Part shown: piece by piece, positions 1 to 9,361 of the stretch | How positions within the stretch are numbered: position 1 is the first letter of the stretch | Layout of the letters: each line of letters opens with the position of its first letter | Notes under the pieces: model-generated | The model's input: the letters and a program-made list of their open reading frames with translations, nothing else | What the model was told of the DNA's origin: nothing | Database searches by the model: none | Assembly (NCBI GenBank): GCA_963771435.1 | Contig: CAVYTF010000028.1 | Span: forward strand, 78,872-142,871 | Reading direction: 5' to 3' | From: CAVYTF01 sp963771435 | GTDB taxonomy: Bacteria; Bacteroidota; Bacteroidia; Chitinophagales; Chitinophagaceae | DNA: 64,000 bases | Position numbers and translations under genes: made by a program

Positions 1-1937
1 CTCTAGGAATACATATAGATGGAGATGTAGTAACTTTTGATCTAAACAATAACCAATTAACTGGATCAATTCCATCATCTCTTGCATACATACATACTTT
101 ATATTTAAGCAATAACCAATTAACAGGTTCACTTCCTGTAATGCAAAACAATACTCTTGATCTTAGTTATAATCAATTAACCGATATGGGACAGTTTGCC
201 AACACTCCTATACAAAACTTATATCTAAACAATAACCAATTAGCCGGATCAATACCCTCTACTATTGGGAACCTTACAGGCCTTCAGCTTCTTGATCTTA
301 GTAATAACCAATTGAGCGGTAGCATACCATCTGTATTATCAGCCCTTTCTAGTTTGCAAACTTTGAATCTTAGCAATAATCAATTAAGCGGAACAATACC
401 GACTATAAATCTGAATACCGCCACTAATCCTTCTCTTGCCCTTGGCACAAATCAATTTACATTCAATCGTATGGAAGATATTGCTGAATACAATACCAAT
501 GGCCCCCTCGTTGCCACTTATGCACCCCAAGCGTATATTCCGCTACATTACAACGCAGGGCAGTACTCTGTTTCTGCAGGAGGCACATTAAGCAATAATA
601 CTTATAACTGGTATAAAGAAGGAACTTTAGTAGCTGCAATTGTTGGGGATTCAACTTACACTCCAAGCGGTGGGGGGAAGTATTCGGTAGCGGTTACTAA
701 TTCTATAGTTACTAACCCTACTTTTGTAGGTACTGACCTTGTTTTGTATAGCGATTCGATTCTGGCTGGAATAGATTCTTTAAACATCATGCCCGATCAT
801 CCACTTGTTGAATACGCGAACCGTCAAAATATTAATGCCAATGGCTGGACGGATTATTATTGGGATAATAATACACCAAATGATTATACAGATGATACGC
901 TGCTGTTATCGTTGAATACAAACGGGCAAAATATTGGCAGTATTGGCGATGGAACATTTGCTGTGAAGTTGGCGGCCACTGCGGGGGCAGGCAGTGATAT
1001 GGGTATTGAGTTAACCAACCCTTTAATCACTAACCCTTCGGGCTTTTGGGTGATGAACAGATACTGGTTGGTGATGCCGACGACTGAGCCAATGGCTAAT
1101 GTGGGGGTGAGGTTTTATTATAACAACCAGGATCTAGCTGATGTGAATGGTTCTTATCCAACACATAACCTGACGAACCAACAGCTTATCTTTTATAAAG
1201 CTATTGGTGGCAATCCTGACCCTACTACGAATCTGGCAGGAGCAACAGGTATCATAAGCATATTAAACTCTACTTATGCAAGCGATACAACGTGGACTTA
1301 TCATCAACTAACCGATACTACGCAGTATGCAGAGTTTAGCGTGGCGAGTTTCTCCGGCGGTGGCGGTGGCGGTACGGGGAATGACGAGGCGTTGCCGATA
1401 AAGCTGTTGAACTTTACTGCTACCAAAGAAGGTAATAGGAACTTGTTGCAATGGACGACAGCTAATGAAGTAAACAGTAGTTATTTTAATGTTGAGAGGA
1501 GCAGCGATGGAGCTAGTTTTACTGGCATTGGACAAGTAAATGCCGTAGGTAATAGCAGTGTTGCGAAGAACTATTCTTTGGTTGATGCCAAGCCGGTTAA
1601 TGGTATGAATTATTACAGGTTGAAGATGATGGATAAGGATGGGCAGTTTAGTTATAGTTTGATAAGAACGATCAATGAAACGGTAAGTTTTGTGGCGAGT
1701 ATTTATCCTAACCCGGTGAAGAATAAGCTGAACCTGAACTTTAATAGTGATAAAGCGATGATGGTGGAGGTAGTGGTTGTGGATAATGAAGGGAAGATGG
1801 TTGGTTCGCAACAAGTGCAGATTGCTGCGGGGGTATCTATTCAAAGTATTAATGTTGGGGCGTTGAGTAGCGGGGTTTATTATGTGAGGGTGGTTAACAG
1901 TGATGGGGGGACGGGGTTGAAGTTTGTAAAGGAATAA
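1..1937 (+). CDS. LRR protein with T9SS type A sorting domain, 5' end outside window
   Basis: The frame is open from base 3 with no stop, and the codons before the first ATG (141) already encode leucine-rich repeats (NNNQLTGSIPSSL), so the gene begins left of the window. Visible order: five or six plant-type LRRs (pattern LxLxxNxLxGxIP), a linker of about 250 residues with an Ig/PKD-like segment (YNWYKEGTLVAAIVGDSTY), a Gly-rich hinge, then a C-terminal module ending in the T9SS type A signal (SIYPNPVKNKLNLNFNSDK ... VKE). The protein should cross the outer membrane through T9SS and be surface-attached or released. The last 170 codons are close, even at DNA level, to the ends of the genes at 58428-59915 and 60267-62447. 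The binding partner is not predictable. Confidence 0.9.
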   Translation, partial: LGIHIDGDVVTFDLNNNQLTGSIPSSLAYIHTLYLSNNQLTGSLPVMQNNTLDLSYNQLTDMGQFANTPIQNLYLNNNQLAGSIPSTIGNLTGLQLLDLSNNQLSGSIPSVLSALSSLQTLNLSNNQLSGTIPTINLNTATNPSLALGTNQFTFNRMEDIAEYNTNGPLVATYAPQAYIPLHYNAGQYSVSAGGTLSNNTYNWYKEGTLVAAIVGDSTYTPSGGGKYSVAVTNSIVTNPTFVGTDLVLYSDSILAGIDSLNIMPDHPLVEYANRQNINANGWTDYYWDNNTPNDYTDDTLLLSLNTNGQNIGSIGDGTFAVKLAATAGAGSDMGIELTNPLITNPSGFWVMNRYWLVMPTTEPMANVGVRFYYNNQDLADVNGSYPTHNLTNQQLIFYKAIGGNPDPTTNLAGATGIISILNSTYASDTTWTYHQLTDTTQYAEFSVASFSGGGGGGTGNDEALPIKLLNFTATKEGNRNLLQWTTANEVNSSYFNVERSSDGASFTGIGQVNAVGNSSVAKNYSLVDAKPVNGMNYYRLKMMDKDGQFSYSLIRTINETVSFVASIYPNPVKNKLNLNFNSDKAMMVEVVVVDNEGKMVGSQQVQIAAGVSIQSINVGALSSGVYYVRVVNSDGGTGLKFVKE

Positions 1938-2113
1938 GAAAGTTTGTGGTTTATGGTTTGTAGTTTGTGGCACAAGGAATAACGAAGGCATAAAGGGGCA
2001 CGAAGTTTTTATTTGAACCGCAAAGGATGTAAAAGGAAGGCAGCGCAAAGGGCACAGAGAATGGTTGGCCATCTAAATATAAATAGGAGCAAATTTGGCA
2101 GCCCCTCTTTATG
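1938..2113. repeat. Intergenic simple-repeat DNA
   Basis: Contains a GTTTGTRGTTTGTGG-type simple repeat (1942-1968) followed by CGCAAAGGCACGAAG-like words. The same word families recur at 58270-58330 and 62450-62520, each time beside a T9SS protein gene. No gene is seen. It is the convergent gap between the LRR gene and the serine hydrolase. Confidence 0.5.
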
Positions 2114-3508
2114 CTATTTCACTGCTTCAATTACTTTTTGGAGAAAGCCATCAGCGTCGTAATTGCCGTGTTGGGTTAGGCCTAAACGGACGACTACGAG
2201 GTTTTTGGAGGGGATGATGAAGATGTTTTGGCCTTCGAAGCCGTCTGCACAGAACATATCGGTGGGGACATGGGGGTAGTCCCGGTTGGGAGGGTTGCCT
2301 TTTTGCCCTGCATTGAGCCAAAACATTAACCCATATTGCCCCATTAGACTGTCCGTTGTAGATGCTGGAGTGGCTGTTTCTTTTACCCAATTACCGGGCA
2401 AAATTTGCTGGCCGTTGTAGATGCCGTTTTGGGAGTAAAGCAGGCCAAAACGCGCCCAATCGCGGGCGGTGGCGTACATATAAGAGGAGCCGACAAAAGT
2501 GCCTGAGGCATCGGGCTCCATTACGGCGCTGTATATTCCTAGCCTGTAAAATAAACTGTCGTAAGGAAAAGCATGGTATTCCTGTTCGCCAACGGTTTGG
2601 CGGACGATGCGGGAGACGATATTACTGTTGCCGCTGGAATAATAAAACATTGTGCCCGGTTGGTGTATTAAAGAATGAGAGGCAGTGAAGGATGCCATAT
2701 CGGCTTTTTGGAAAAGCATTTGGGTGGCGTCGCTGCTTTTGGTGTAGTCTTCCACAAAACCAAGGCCACTGCTTTGCTGCATTAGGTTCTTTGTGGTGAT
2801 GGCATGTCGAGGGTCGGTGGCGTTGCTCCATTCGGGAACGGGTGCGGGGTCATCAATATTTAGTTTGCCATTCTTAACCAAAATGCCAACCAGTGCAGAA
2901 GTGATGCTTTTGGTCATGCTCCATCCGATGAGCTTTGTATCTTTTGAGAAGCCGGGTGAATACTGTTCGGCAATTATTTTTCCATTGTATAAAATAATAA
3001 CAGCTCTTGTGCGGATGGGATGGGTGGTATCTTTTTCAGTGAAGATATAGTTGACAGCCTGCTGTAATTGCGCTTTATCAATGTTGGCAGGGAGGCTATC
3101 GCCAGATCTATTTCCCATTGGCCATAAAACGGTATCCTGGTTGATGGCAGGCGGGGAAGCGAGATGAAATTGTTGTGCACGTATCTGCGCTTCGGTCAGT
3201 TCATTTACCAAAGTGGCGCCGAGACCCCTGCGATAGATGGCTTTTTTCCTGCCGAACCCAAACACAGTGCCCGTGACGGAAGAATCTTTATAATCAACCG
3301 TGAATGTGCCTAGGGACATTGGGAAGAAACCAAGCTCCTGGGCGCGTTCCTGCTGCTCGCTCCTGCCTGCTACAAAAACAGCAGAGCACATGTTCTTTGC
3401 GCCATAGCCGCTGATGATGGGGAAAGAAAGCCAGCAGTAACGGATGCCATAACCCAAAGCTACTATAACGATAAAGAGCAAAACCCTTGTGATAATTCTT
3501 TTTTTCAT
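2114..3508 (-). CDS. Serine hydrolase, beta-lactamase/6-aminohexanoate-dimer hydrolase-like
   Basis: A 464-residue protein if started at the Met before KKRIITRVLLF, which gives an N-terminal membrane anchor or signal (residues 5-22). The upstream ATG at 3571 would add 21 residues of non-signal character. Class C beta-lactamase/penicillin-binding fold motifs: catalytic SMTK (about residue 197-200), Tyr motif in YYSSGNSN (about 290), and a C-terminal DGFEGQNIFI segment in place of the KTG box. SMTK plus YSSGN is the pattern of the NylB-like esterase/amidase branch rather than of true beta-lactamases. It probably acts in the periplasm or at the membrane. The substrate is unknown. Confidence 0.85.
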   Translation of the reverse strand: MKKRIITRVLLFIVIVALGYGIRYCWLSFPIISGYGAKNMCSAVFVAGRSEQQERAQELGFFPMSLGTFTVDYKDSSVTGTVFGFGRKKAIYRRGLGATLVNELTEAQIRAQQFHLASPPAINQDTVLWPMGNRSGDSLPANIDKAQLQQAVNYIFTEKDTTHPIRTRAVIILYNGKIIAEQYSPGFSKDTKLIGWSMTKSITSALVGILVKNGKLNIDDPAPVPEWSNATDPRHAITTKNLMQQSSGLGFVEDYTKSSDATQMLFQKADMASFTASHSLIHQPGTMFYYSSGNSNIVSRIVRQTVGEQEYHAFPYDSLFYRLGIYSAVMEPDASGTFVGSSYMYATARDWARFGLLYSQNGIYNGQQILPGNWVKETATPASTTDSLMGQYGLMFWLNAGQKGNPPNRDYPHVPTDMFCADGFEGQNIFIIPSKNLVVVRLGLTQHGNYDADGFLQKVIEAVK

Positions 3509-3580
3509 TGTTTGTGATCGAGGGCGTGAATGTAAAGAAGAAATGGATAAGTGAGGGTGAAATAAATGCATGAAGAATAT

Positions 3581-4102
3581 TTATTTGAATAAATCATCCC
3601 TTTCTTCCTTTAATGCGCGCACCATCTGGCCAAAGTGCATTTGGCGTGCACAGGCGGTTACAGCTTGTGCTATCCTTTTGGCTTTTGTTTGTTCGGTTTT
3701 GGCGCTTTCTATCCATTTGGAATAATAGTTTCTGTGGGAGGGCGGCAGCTTATTAAAATAAGCCAATGCTGGAGGTTCATCTTCCAGGCAGTCCATTAAT
3801 TCTTTGAGAGGTTCATAAGCCTTATTATCAAGCTGTAGTTTTACACTGAGTGTTGCGCCTTTGTTCTTTTTTATTTTCTTCCTTATCTCTGACTTCAGTG
3901 CCATTATAAAATCCCCTTCGCCCATAGGTATCAATGCAAGACCCTGGAAAGCGTAATCATCGAGTTTGCCCTTTACGCGAAAAGACTTTTTATTGTTTGG
4001 CTTTAGTTGTTGGGCGATGGCGGCAGGGATGTGGATATAACTCCAACCGGTTTTCTCGCCCATTTCTCCGAACTGTAGTATGGTGGTTGTGAAGTGGATC
4101 AT
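3581..4102 (-). CDS. YdeI/OmpD-associated family protein (DUF1905 + OmdA)
   Basis: A 173-residue protein read from the Met of MIHFTTTILQFG. An ATG seven codons further up lies in the AAGTAAAA simple repeat and is less likely. The N-terminal part (FRVKGKLDDYAFQGLALIP ... KKNKGATLSVKL) is a DUF1905 domain. The C-terminal part (PPALAYFNKLPPSHRNYYSKW ... KRIAQAV) is the OmdA/YdeI domain. The family is widespread and linked to peptide resistance or outer-membrane status in enterobacteria, but its biochemistry is not settled. It lies downstream of, and co-directional with, nothing obvious. Confidence 0.8.
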   Translation of the reverse strand: MIHFTTTILQFGEMGEKTGWSYIHIPAAIAQQLKPNNKKSFRVKGKLDDYAFQGLALIPMGEGDFIMALKSEIRKKIKKNKGATLSVKLQLDNKAYEPLKELMDCLEDEPPALAYFNKLPPSHRNYYSKWIESAKTEQTKAKRIAQAVTACARQMHFGQMVRALKEERDDLFK

Positions 4103-4140
4103 AAGTAAAAAGTAAAAAATCAAAAGTAAAAAGTAAAAAG
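4103..4140. repeat. AAGTAAAA simple repeat
   Basis: Near-perfect tandem AGTAAAAA words immediately upstream of the YdeI-like gene. The same words recur at 10125-10146 and 17484-17547. Confidence 0.7.
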
Positions 4141-4195
4141 GGATCCACTATAGCAATTACTAAAAATAAAAAGTACATCAGACGCAGAAAAAGCG

Positions 4196-4203
4196 TACTT
4201 TTG
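4196..4203 (+). promoter_or_regulatory. Probable -7 box for queA (TACTTTTG)
   Basis: Exact match to the Bacteroidota -7 consensus TAnnTTTG, 90 bases before the queA start. The leader that follows contains a small hairpin (TGCCC 9-nt loop GGGCA). It does not match a preQ1 riboswitch. Confidence 0.55.
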
Positions 4204-4292
4204 CAACCTTTCCAAAAAAATCATGCCGTAACATGACACTTGCCCGGTGATGCAGGGCACATGTATGTGGCCATTGATAAATCAATAGCAAC

Positions 4293-5342
4293 ATGAAACT
4301 TAGCCAGTTTAAATTTGATCTGCCGCTTAATCTGATCGCACAAAACCCTACCAAGCGGAGGGAAGACAGCCGTATGCTGGTGGTGGACCGCCACACCGGC
4401 AAAATGGAGAACAAACACTTCAGAGATATCCTTGATTACTTTGATGATAAGGATGCTTTTGTTATTAACAATACCAAGGTTTTTCCTGCGCGTATGTATG
4501 GCCGCAAGGAAAAAACAGGCGCTAAAATAGAAGTGTTCCTTTTAAGAGAACTGAACAAGCCCAACCGCCTTTGGGATGTAATTGTTGATCCCGCAAGAAA
4601 AATACGTGTTGGTAATAAATTATATTTTGGCGAAAATGATGAACTGGTAGCTGAAGTAATTGACAACACAACCAGCCGAGGGCGTACCATCCGTTTTTTA
4701 TGGGACAGTGATGAAGAGAGCTTTAAGAAAATGCTTGAGTTTTTGGGCGAAACGCCTTTGCCAAAATATATTAAGCGCAAACCGGATGAAGAAGACCGTT
4801 TGAGGTTTCAGACGGTGTATGCTAAGCATGAAGGAGCGGTAGCTGCACCTACGGCGGGGCTGCATTTCAGCCATGAACTGATAAAACGCTGCGAAATAAA
4901 AGGGATACGTTTTGCTGAACTGACGCTGCACACAGGACTCGGGACTTTTCGCCCGATAGAAGTGGAAGACCTGAGCAAGCATAAAATGGATGCGGAATAT
5001 TACAGCATTAATGAAGAATGCTGCAAAATTGTAAATAAGGCAAAAGAAACAGGGCGCCGTATATGCTCCATCGGGACCACTACGATGCGCGCAATGGAAA
5101 CAAGCTTTACTGCTGAAAAATATCTGAAACCGAGCGAAGGATGGACCAATATTTTTATTCATCCGCCGTATAAATTCAATATAGCGGACAGCCTTGTCAC
5201 TAATCTGCATCTGCCTAAAACAGGCTTGCTGGTGATGACATCAGCGTTTGCAGGTTACGACCTTGTAAATGAGGCTTACAAAAAAGCCATCAAAGATAAG
5301 TACCGGTTTTTTACATACGGCGATGCTATGCTGATAATATAG
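4293..5342 (+). CDS. queA: S-adenosylmethionine:tRNA ribosyltransferase-isomerase
   Basis: QueA transfers the ribosyl group of SAM to preQ1-modified tRNA to make epoxyqueuosine, the penultimate step of queuosine synthesis; it is cytosolic. The 349-residue length is typical. Family blocks are present throughout: MKLSQFKFDLP start, PARMYGRK, GAKIEVFLLREL, VAAPTAGLHFS, ELTLHTGLGTFRP and the NLHLPKTGLLVMTSAFAG end. It stands alone: its own -7 box lies upstream and an intrinsic terminator follows 23 bases after the stop. Confidence 0.97.
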   Translation: MKLSQFKFDLPLNLIAQNPTKRREDSRMLVVDRHTGKMENKHFRDILDYFDDKDAFVINNTKVFPARMYGRKEKTGAKIEVFLLRELNKPNRLWDVIVDPARKIRVGNKLYFGENDELVAEVIDNTTSRGRTIRFLWDSDEESFKKMLEFLGETPLPKYIKRKPDEEDRLRFQTVYAKHEGAVAAPTAGLHFSHELIKRCEIKGIRFAELTLHTGLGTFRPIEVEDLSKHKMDAEYYSINEECCKIVNKAKETGRRICSIGTTTMRAMETSFTAEKYLKPSEGWTNIFIHPPYKFNIADSLVTNLHLPKTGLLVMTSAFAGYDLVNEAYKKAIKDKYRFFTYGDAMLII

Positions 5343-5365
5343 CCCATAATAAATTATACTTTAGA

Positions 5366-5390
5366 AGCCTCTTTTGAGGCTTTTATTTTT
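5366..5390 (+). terminator. Intrinsic terminator after queA
   Basis: Perfect stem AGCCTC/GAGGCT with a TTTT loop, followed by TTTATTTTTT, just downstream of the queA stop. Confidence 0.9.
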
Positions 5391-5396
5391 TGAGGG

Positions 5397-5426
5397 AATT
5401 AAAAAGCCGCTGCGTTGCAACGGCTT
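5397..5426 (-). terminator. Intrinsic terminator for the DUF2795 gene
   Basis: Read on the minus strand, AAGCCG/CGGCTT arms flank an 11-base loop and run into TTTTTAATT. It faces the queA terminator, as expected between convergent genes. Confidence 0.75.
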
Positions 5427-5449
5427 AATGATGTTTGTGCTGAGCTTAT

Positions 5450-5675
5450 TTAATATTCGTCTTCGTTAAACATAAAGTCTTCCTGGCTGGGATAATCCGG
5501 CCAGATGTCTTCTATGCTTTCATACACTTCAATGCCTTCGTCTTCCAGTTCCTGGAGGTTTTCGACCACTTCAATGGGGGCACCGCTGCGGATGGCATAA
5601 TCAATTAATTCATCTTTTGTTGCCGGCCAGGGAGCTTCTTCAAGATAGCTGGGCTAATTCTAAAGTCCAAAACAT
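5450..5675 (-). pseudogene. DUF2795 family small protein, one-base frameshift
   Basis: The minus strand reads MFWTLELA from the ATG at 5675 and, after a one-base shift, SYLEEAPWPATKDELIDYAI ... IWPDYPSQEDFMFNEDEY to the stop at 5450. Together these make the roughly 74-residue acidic DUF2795 protein common in Bacteroidota. The span is 226 bases (3x75+1), so one base is extra, most simply one G of the GGG run at 5651-5653. As written, the product would stop after 11 residues. Function unknown. Either a sequencing indel or a true mutation. Confidence 0.85.
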
Positions 5676-5694
5676 ACCCTATAAATTTTTTGCG

Positions 5695-5702
5695 CAAATG
5701 TA
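5695..5702 (-). promoter_or_regulatory. Probable -7 box for the DUF2795 gene (TACATTTG)
   Basis: Minus-strand TACATTTG matches TAnnTTTG, 20 bases before the start codon at 5675. Confidence 0.5.
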
Positions 5703-5795
5703 AGCGTTGTTTACAAATAACCAAATGAGAGTTTTTATCACCGGAAAAATAAGTACCGCCTAAAATAAAGTGATGTTTTTGTTGCCACTTGTATT

Positions 5796-5803
5796 TAGGT
5801 TTG
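5796..5803 (+). promoter_or_regulatory. Probable -7 box for the lolD-like gene (TAGGTTTG)
   Basis: Matches TAnnTTTG. It lies downstream of the ATG at 5789 and 25 bases before the ATG at 5828, which supports 5828 as the real start. Confidence 0.5.
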
Positions 5804-5827
5804 CAGTGTTACGATGCTACAAAATCC

Positions 5828-6480
5828 ATGCTAAAAGCAAACAATATTCACAAACATTACGGGCAACTTCATGTGTTGAAAGGTGTGAACATTACTGTTA
5901 ATGCGGGTGAAATTGTGTCTATTGTTGGTTCTTCAGGAGCGGGTAAAAGTACGTTGCTGCATATACTGGGTACGCTGGATGCAACAGATGGTGGCGAGAT
6001 GATATTTAATGATGTGAATGTTCACCTGCTGAAAGGTAAAAAGCTGGCAGCGTTCAGGAATAAGAACATTGGGTTTGTTTTCCAGTTTCATCATTTATTG
6101 CCGGAGTTTACTGCGATAGAGAATGTGTGCATACCGGGATGGATAGCGGGAAGAAAAAAAGAGAAGTGCAGGAGGAAGCAAAGAAACTATTGCAGCTGCT
6201 GAACCTTGGCGACCGCCTTGAGAACAAGCCACAAATGCTTAGCGGGGGTGAGCAACAAAGGGTGGCTGTAGCAAGGGCACTGATAAATAAACCATCGATC
6301 GTGTTTGCTGATGAACCCACGGGCAACCTTGACAGTACGAATGCAAAAGAGCTACACGATCTGTTCGTGCAGCTCCGTAAAGAATTTAACCAAACCTTTC
6401 TGATCGTTACTCATAATGAAGAACTTGCTTCTATGAGTGACCGGTTGCTTCATATGAAGGATGGAGTGATCGTTGGATGA
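5828..6480 (+). pseudogene. lolD: LolD-like ABC transporter ATP-binding protein, one-base frameshift
   Basis: Two overlapping frames together encode one complete ABC ATPase: Walker A GSSGAGKST and Q-loop GFVFQFHHLLPEFT in the first, then LSGGEQQRVAVARAL signature, Walker B IVFADEPTGNLDS and the switch His (IVTHN) in the second. The frame changes at the A7 run 6154-6160; one more A would restore a 217-codon gene, the usual LolD length. LolD powers the LolCDE-type extraction of lipoproteins from the inner membrane. No permease gene is adjacent. Since the two halves are intact, a sequence error is as likely as a real mutation. Confidence 0.88.
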
Positions 6481-6494
6481 TATAAACCTAGCTT

Positions 6495-8294
6495 TTAATG
6501 CTGAATAATTATCTTTTGGGTATGGTTATCTGTTGATGATATAACCTGTAATAAATATACACCACTTGCCAGGTTGCTTACGTCTACATCCTTGCTTAAT
6601 GCGTTCTCTACATTGACCTGCTGCAACAATTGGCCGTTCACGTTAAACAGTTTCAACTGCGCTTTAGTTGACTGGCTGAATAAAACATGTATCACATTGT
6701 TTGCAGGGTTAGGATAGATGATCAAACTGCTTGCAGCGAATATCTGTACCTGCTGCACGTTTGAATATTTATAAGTGCCATCATTATCCACCTCTTTTAG
6801 ACGATAGAACCAAATGCCGCTGCCAACGTTCACGTCTTCAAACGCATAGCTGATAAGCGTATTAGAATTGCCCTTGGCTGCAACTGCGCCTACTTTAGTA
6901 AAGTTTATGGCGTCCGCACTGCGTTCAACATCAAAATGGTTGCTGTTGACCTCCGTTGTTGTTTGCCAGTTCAACTGCACGTTTTGGCCAACGGGCTTGG
7001 CTGTAAAATATAATAAAGTGACAGGCAAAGCACTTACATCAAATGAATCATCACAAGTAAGGCTCCAGTTTCCCCTGCTGTCCAGCGACCTGACATATAA
7101 AAAGTGTGTGCCGGCAGAGAGTGTATCAATGTCGTTGGCAGTAAAGGCCTGGTTTGATATGTTCGGAGCAGGTGTTACCGGAATGTTGGTGGCATGGTTT
7201 AAGCCTGGGTCATTGTCAATAAAATATTCCACCTTAACAATGTTAGCCGTGTCTTTAGAACCTGCAAAGGATCTATAAAAATATTGGTAATTGGTGATGC
7301 TCCACTTTCCGTTCTCATCCAGGCTGCGGATAAACAAAGTATGGAAACCTGTGGCAACGCTTGTAAGGTCAGCATTAAACGCCATGCCGCTTATATTTGT
7401 TGCCGGTGTTACTGTTATTGGTTTTGCTTTCCCTTCGCCCGGATCAGTATCAATAAAGTATTCCAATTTGCTTATTTCGCTGTAAGGAACTTTCCCATTG
7501 CTCATTTTATAGAAATACTGGTAATTGGTAATGCTCCACTTGCCGTTCTCATCCAGGCTGCGGATGAACAGCACATGAAAGCCAGTGCCTAATGACCCAA
7601 TATTGGGGTTAAAAGTAATACCCGCTACCTGTATAGCAGGAGTGACAGTTATAGGTGTTGCAACCCCTTCGCCGGGGTCTTTATCAATAAAATATTCCAG
7701 CTTTTGTATGTTACTTATGGGTACCACACCATTGCTCATTTTATAGAAATACTGGTAATTAGTGATGCTCCATTTGCCATTTTCATCCAGGCTGCGGATA
7801 AGCAATGTATGAAAGCCTGTGCCTAACGCTGCAATGTTAGGAGTGAAAGCAACACCTACTTCTTGTGTGGCCGGCGTAACAGTTATAGGTGTTGCGGCGT
7901 TTTCGCCGGGGTCTTTATCAATAAAGTATTCCAGCTTCTGTATTTTACTGACGGGTGGCGCGCCATTGCTCATCTTATAGAAATACTGGAAATTAGTAAT
8001 TCCCCATTTGCCAGAGGCGCCTGATATGCTGCTGCGGCTGCGTATAAAGAAAACATGCAGCCCACTGCCTACTGTAGAAATATCTGCATTAAAAGCCAAA
8101 TTACTGATATTGGCTGCAGGCGTAGAAACAGTAACCTGTTTGCCATGGCCATAAGCCGGAATGGAATCGATGCCATATTCAACCATATCGATCTTTTGCT
8201 GCGCATGAGTTGCATGGAAAAAGAACAAGAAAATAGAAGCAGTAATAGATCTTCTTAAAAGCCTGTTGCGCGGCATTAAAAAATATTTCGTCAT
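6495..8294 (-). CDS. Repeat-built secreted protein with T9SS type A sorting domain
   Basis: 599 residues. Signal peptide (LRRSITASIFLFFFHATHA; the start could also be the Met at residue 7). Then about six copies of an 80-90-residue unit typified by KLEYFIDKDPGEGVATPITV ... FIRSLDENGKWSITNYQYFY; the middle four are close to identical also at DNA level. Next a linker module (LLYFTAKPVGQNVQLNWQT) and a C-terminal T9SS signal (IYPNPANNVIHVLFSQS ... IIIQH). Expected on the cell surface or secreted. The unit is not one I can name. It is downstream of, and probably co-transcribed with, the beta-helix gene. Confidence 0.88.
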   Translation of the reverse strand: MTKYFLMPRNRLLRRSITASIFLFFFHATHAQQKIDMVEYGIDSIPAYGHGKQVTVSTPAANISNLAFNADISTVGSGLHVFFIRSRSSISGASGKWGITNFQYFYKMSNGAPPVSKIQKLEYFIDKDPGENAATPITVTPATQEVGVAFTPNIAALGTGFHTLLIRSLDENGKWSITNYQYFYKMSNGVVPISNIQKLEYFIDKDPGEGVATPITVTPAIQVAGITFNPNIGSLGTGFHVLFIRSLDENGKWSITNYQYFYKMSNGKVPYSEISKLEYFIDTDPGEGKAKPITVTPATNISGMAFNADLTSVATGFHTLFIRSLDENGKWSITNYQYFYRSFAGSKDTANIVKVEYFIDNDPGLNHATNIPVTPAPNISNQAFTANDIDTLSAGTHFLYVRSLDSRGNWSLTCDDSFDVSALPVTLLYFTAKPVGQNVQLNWQTTTEVNSNHFDVERSADAINFTKVGAVAAKGNSNTLISYAFEDVNVGSGIWFYRLKEVDNDGTYKYSNVQQVQIFAASSLIIYPNPANNVIHVLFSQSTKAQLKLFNVNGQLLQQVNVENALSKDVDVSNLASGVYLLQVISSTDNHTQKIIIQH

Positions 8295-8356
8295 ACATTA
8301 AGTTTTAAAGCAAAAGCGTTGCGCTCCTGCAATGAAGAAATTTATTTCAATGCGCG

Positions 8357-9361
8357 TTAATTATTCGCTCTTGTGCTTACACTGCAAGGCAATGTAGAGC
8401 CCGTGGCGTTTGCAGGCACTGCCAATTGATAAATAGAAGGTATGGCAGGTATGAGCGATATTACGTAAGGGTCAGAACCTCCAAAAGCGCCCATATCAAC
8501 GCCGCCTGCACCTGTGCCAATGGCCGGGGAGCCTGAAATGAGTTGATATTGTGCATCAGGTGAACTGCCGCCAACAAAAACACTTGAGGCGCTTGATGCA
8601 AAAATGTTGTTGTTTTTGCCTACGTAATTAGTGTCTGTAGTGCCTACCCATAGGTTGTTGGTTACATTAGAAGTATAGCCTGCATCGAATAAAAGGCCAG
8701 GTTCTGCAGAATTATAAAAGATATTGTTACTGATAGCTGCATTATCTATTGTAAAATTTTGTCCACTACTAAAAATGGTATTGTTACTGAAGATAACGAG
8801 GTAAGCATTTTGACTGATCTCAACATAATTTACATTACCCATGTTATTAATAATTGTAAATGTTGACTCCGGAACAGAAGGGTAGATGTAGAGGAAATTA
8901 TTAAAGCTGAAATAGCATTGAGTAATAGTTATATGGTTTGATGTGCCCCCAATTTGGAATATTGACTGCACATAGCATCTTTGAAAAGTAAGATAGGTAC
9001 AGGAATTTACCTGTATGCCTTGTGTACATGTAATTTGAAATGTAGAACTGTCTGCGCCTGCGTTCACAGTAAGGCTGGTTATAACACCTGCATCAGTTTG
9101 GCTTTGAAGACCCGGATTTGATGTTAAGAAGGCTCCTAACCCAATCCATACTAACCTTTTTGTGGCGGTAACACTTCCGTAGTTGATAGGGGAAGCTTCC
9201 AGGTAAATGGTATCGCCTGCATTAGCACCGTCATGCGCAGCCTGCGCAGTAGTGAAATCAGCAGTGATGCCGGGAATGTTATTTACACGCCAGATCTTTG
9301 CATTGGCGTTTTGAAAAAAGAAAAGAGAAGCAACGGCCATGAGAATAAAAAGCGTTTTCAT
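8357..9361 (-). CDS. Secreted protein, probable right-handed beta-helix
   Basis: 334 residues with a clear signal peptide (MKTLFILMAVASLFFFQNANA). The body is a series of short Asn/Ser/Ile/Tyr-rich turns (NHITITQCYFSFNN, VEISQNAYLVIFSNNTIFS) with the spacing of a pectate-lyase-like beta-helix of the kind often annotated in Bacteroidota surface proteins. No catalytic motif and no T9SS signal at the C-terminus (ends STRANN), so it may be periplasmic or exported another way. Its gene lies 62 bases upstream of the repeat-built T9SS gene on the same strand, probably one operon. Confidence 0.7.
   Translation of the reverse strand: MKTLFILMAVASLFFFQNANAKIWRVNNIPGITADFTTAQAAHDGANAGDTIYLEASPINYGSVTATKRLVWIGLGAFLTSNPGLQSQTDAGVITSLTVNAGADSSTFQITCTQGIQVNSCTYLTFQRCYVQSIFQIGGTSNHITITQCYFSFNNFLYIYPSVPESTFTIINNMGNVNYVEISQNAYLVIFSNNTIFSSGQNFTIDNAAISNNIFYNSAEPGLLFDAGYTSNVTNNLWVGTTDTNYVGKNNNIFASSASSVFVGGSSPDAQYQLISGSPAIGTGAGGVDMGAFGGSDPYVISLIPAIPSIYQLAVPANATGSTLPCSVSTRANN

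Noticed and set aside
2362..3180. Arg/Cys-rich frames antisense to the serine hydrolase
   Set aside because: Shadow of a well-supported gene.
4204..4292. preQ1 riboswitch in the queA leader
   Set aside because: No preQ1-I or preQ1-II consensus; only a short TGCCC/GGGCA hairpin.
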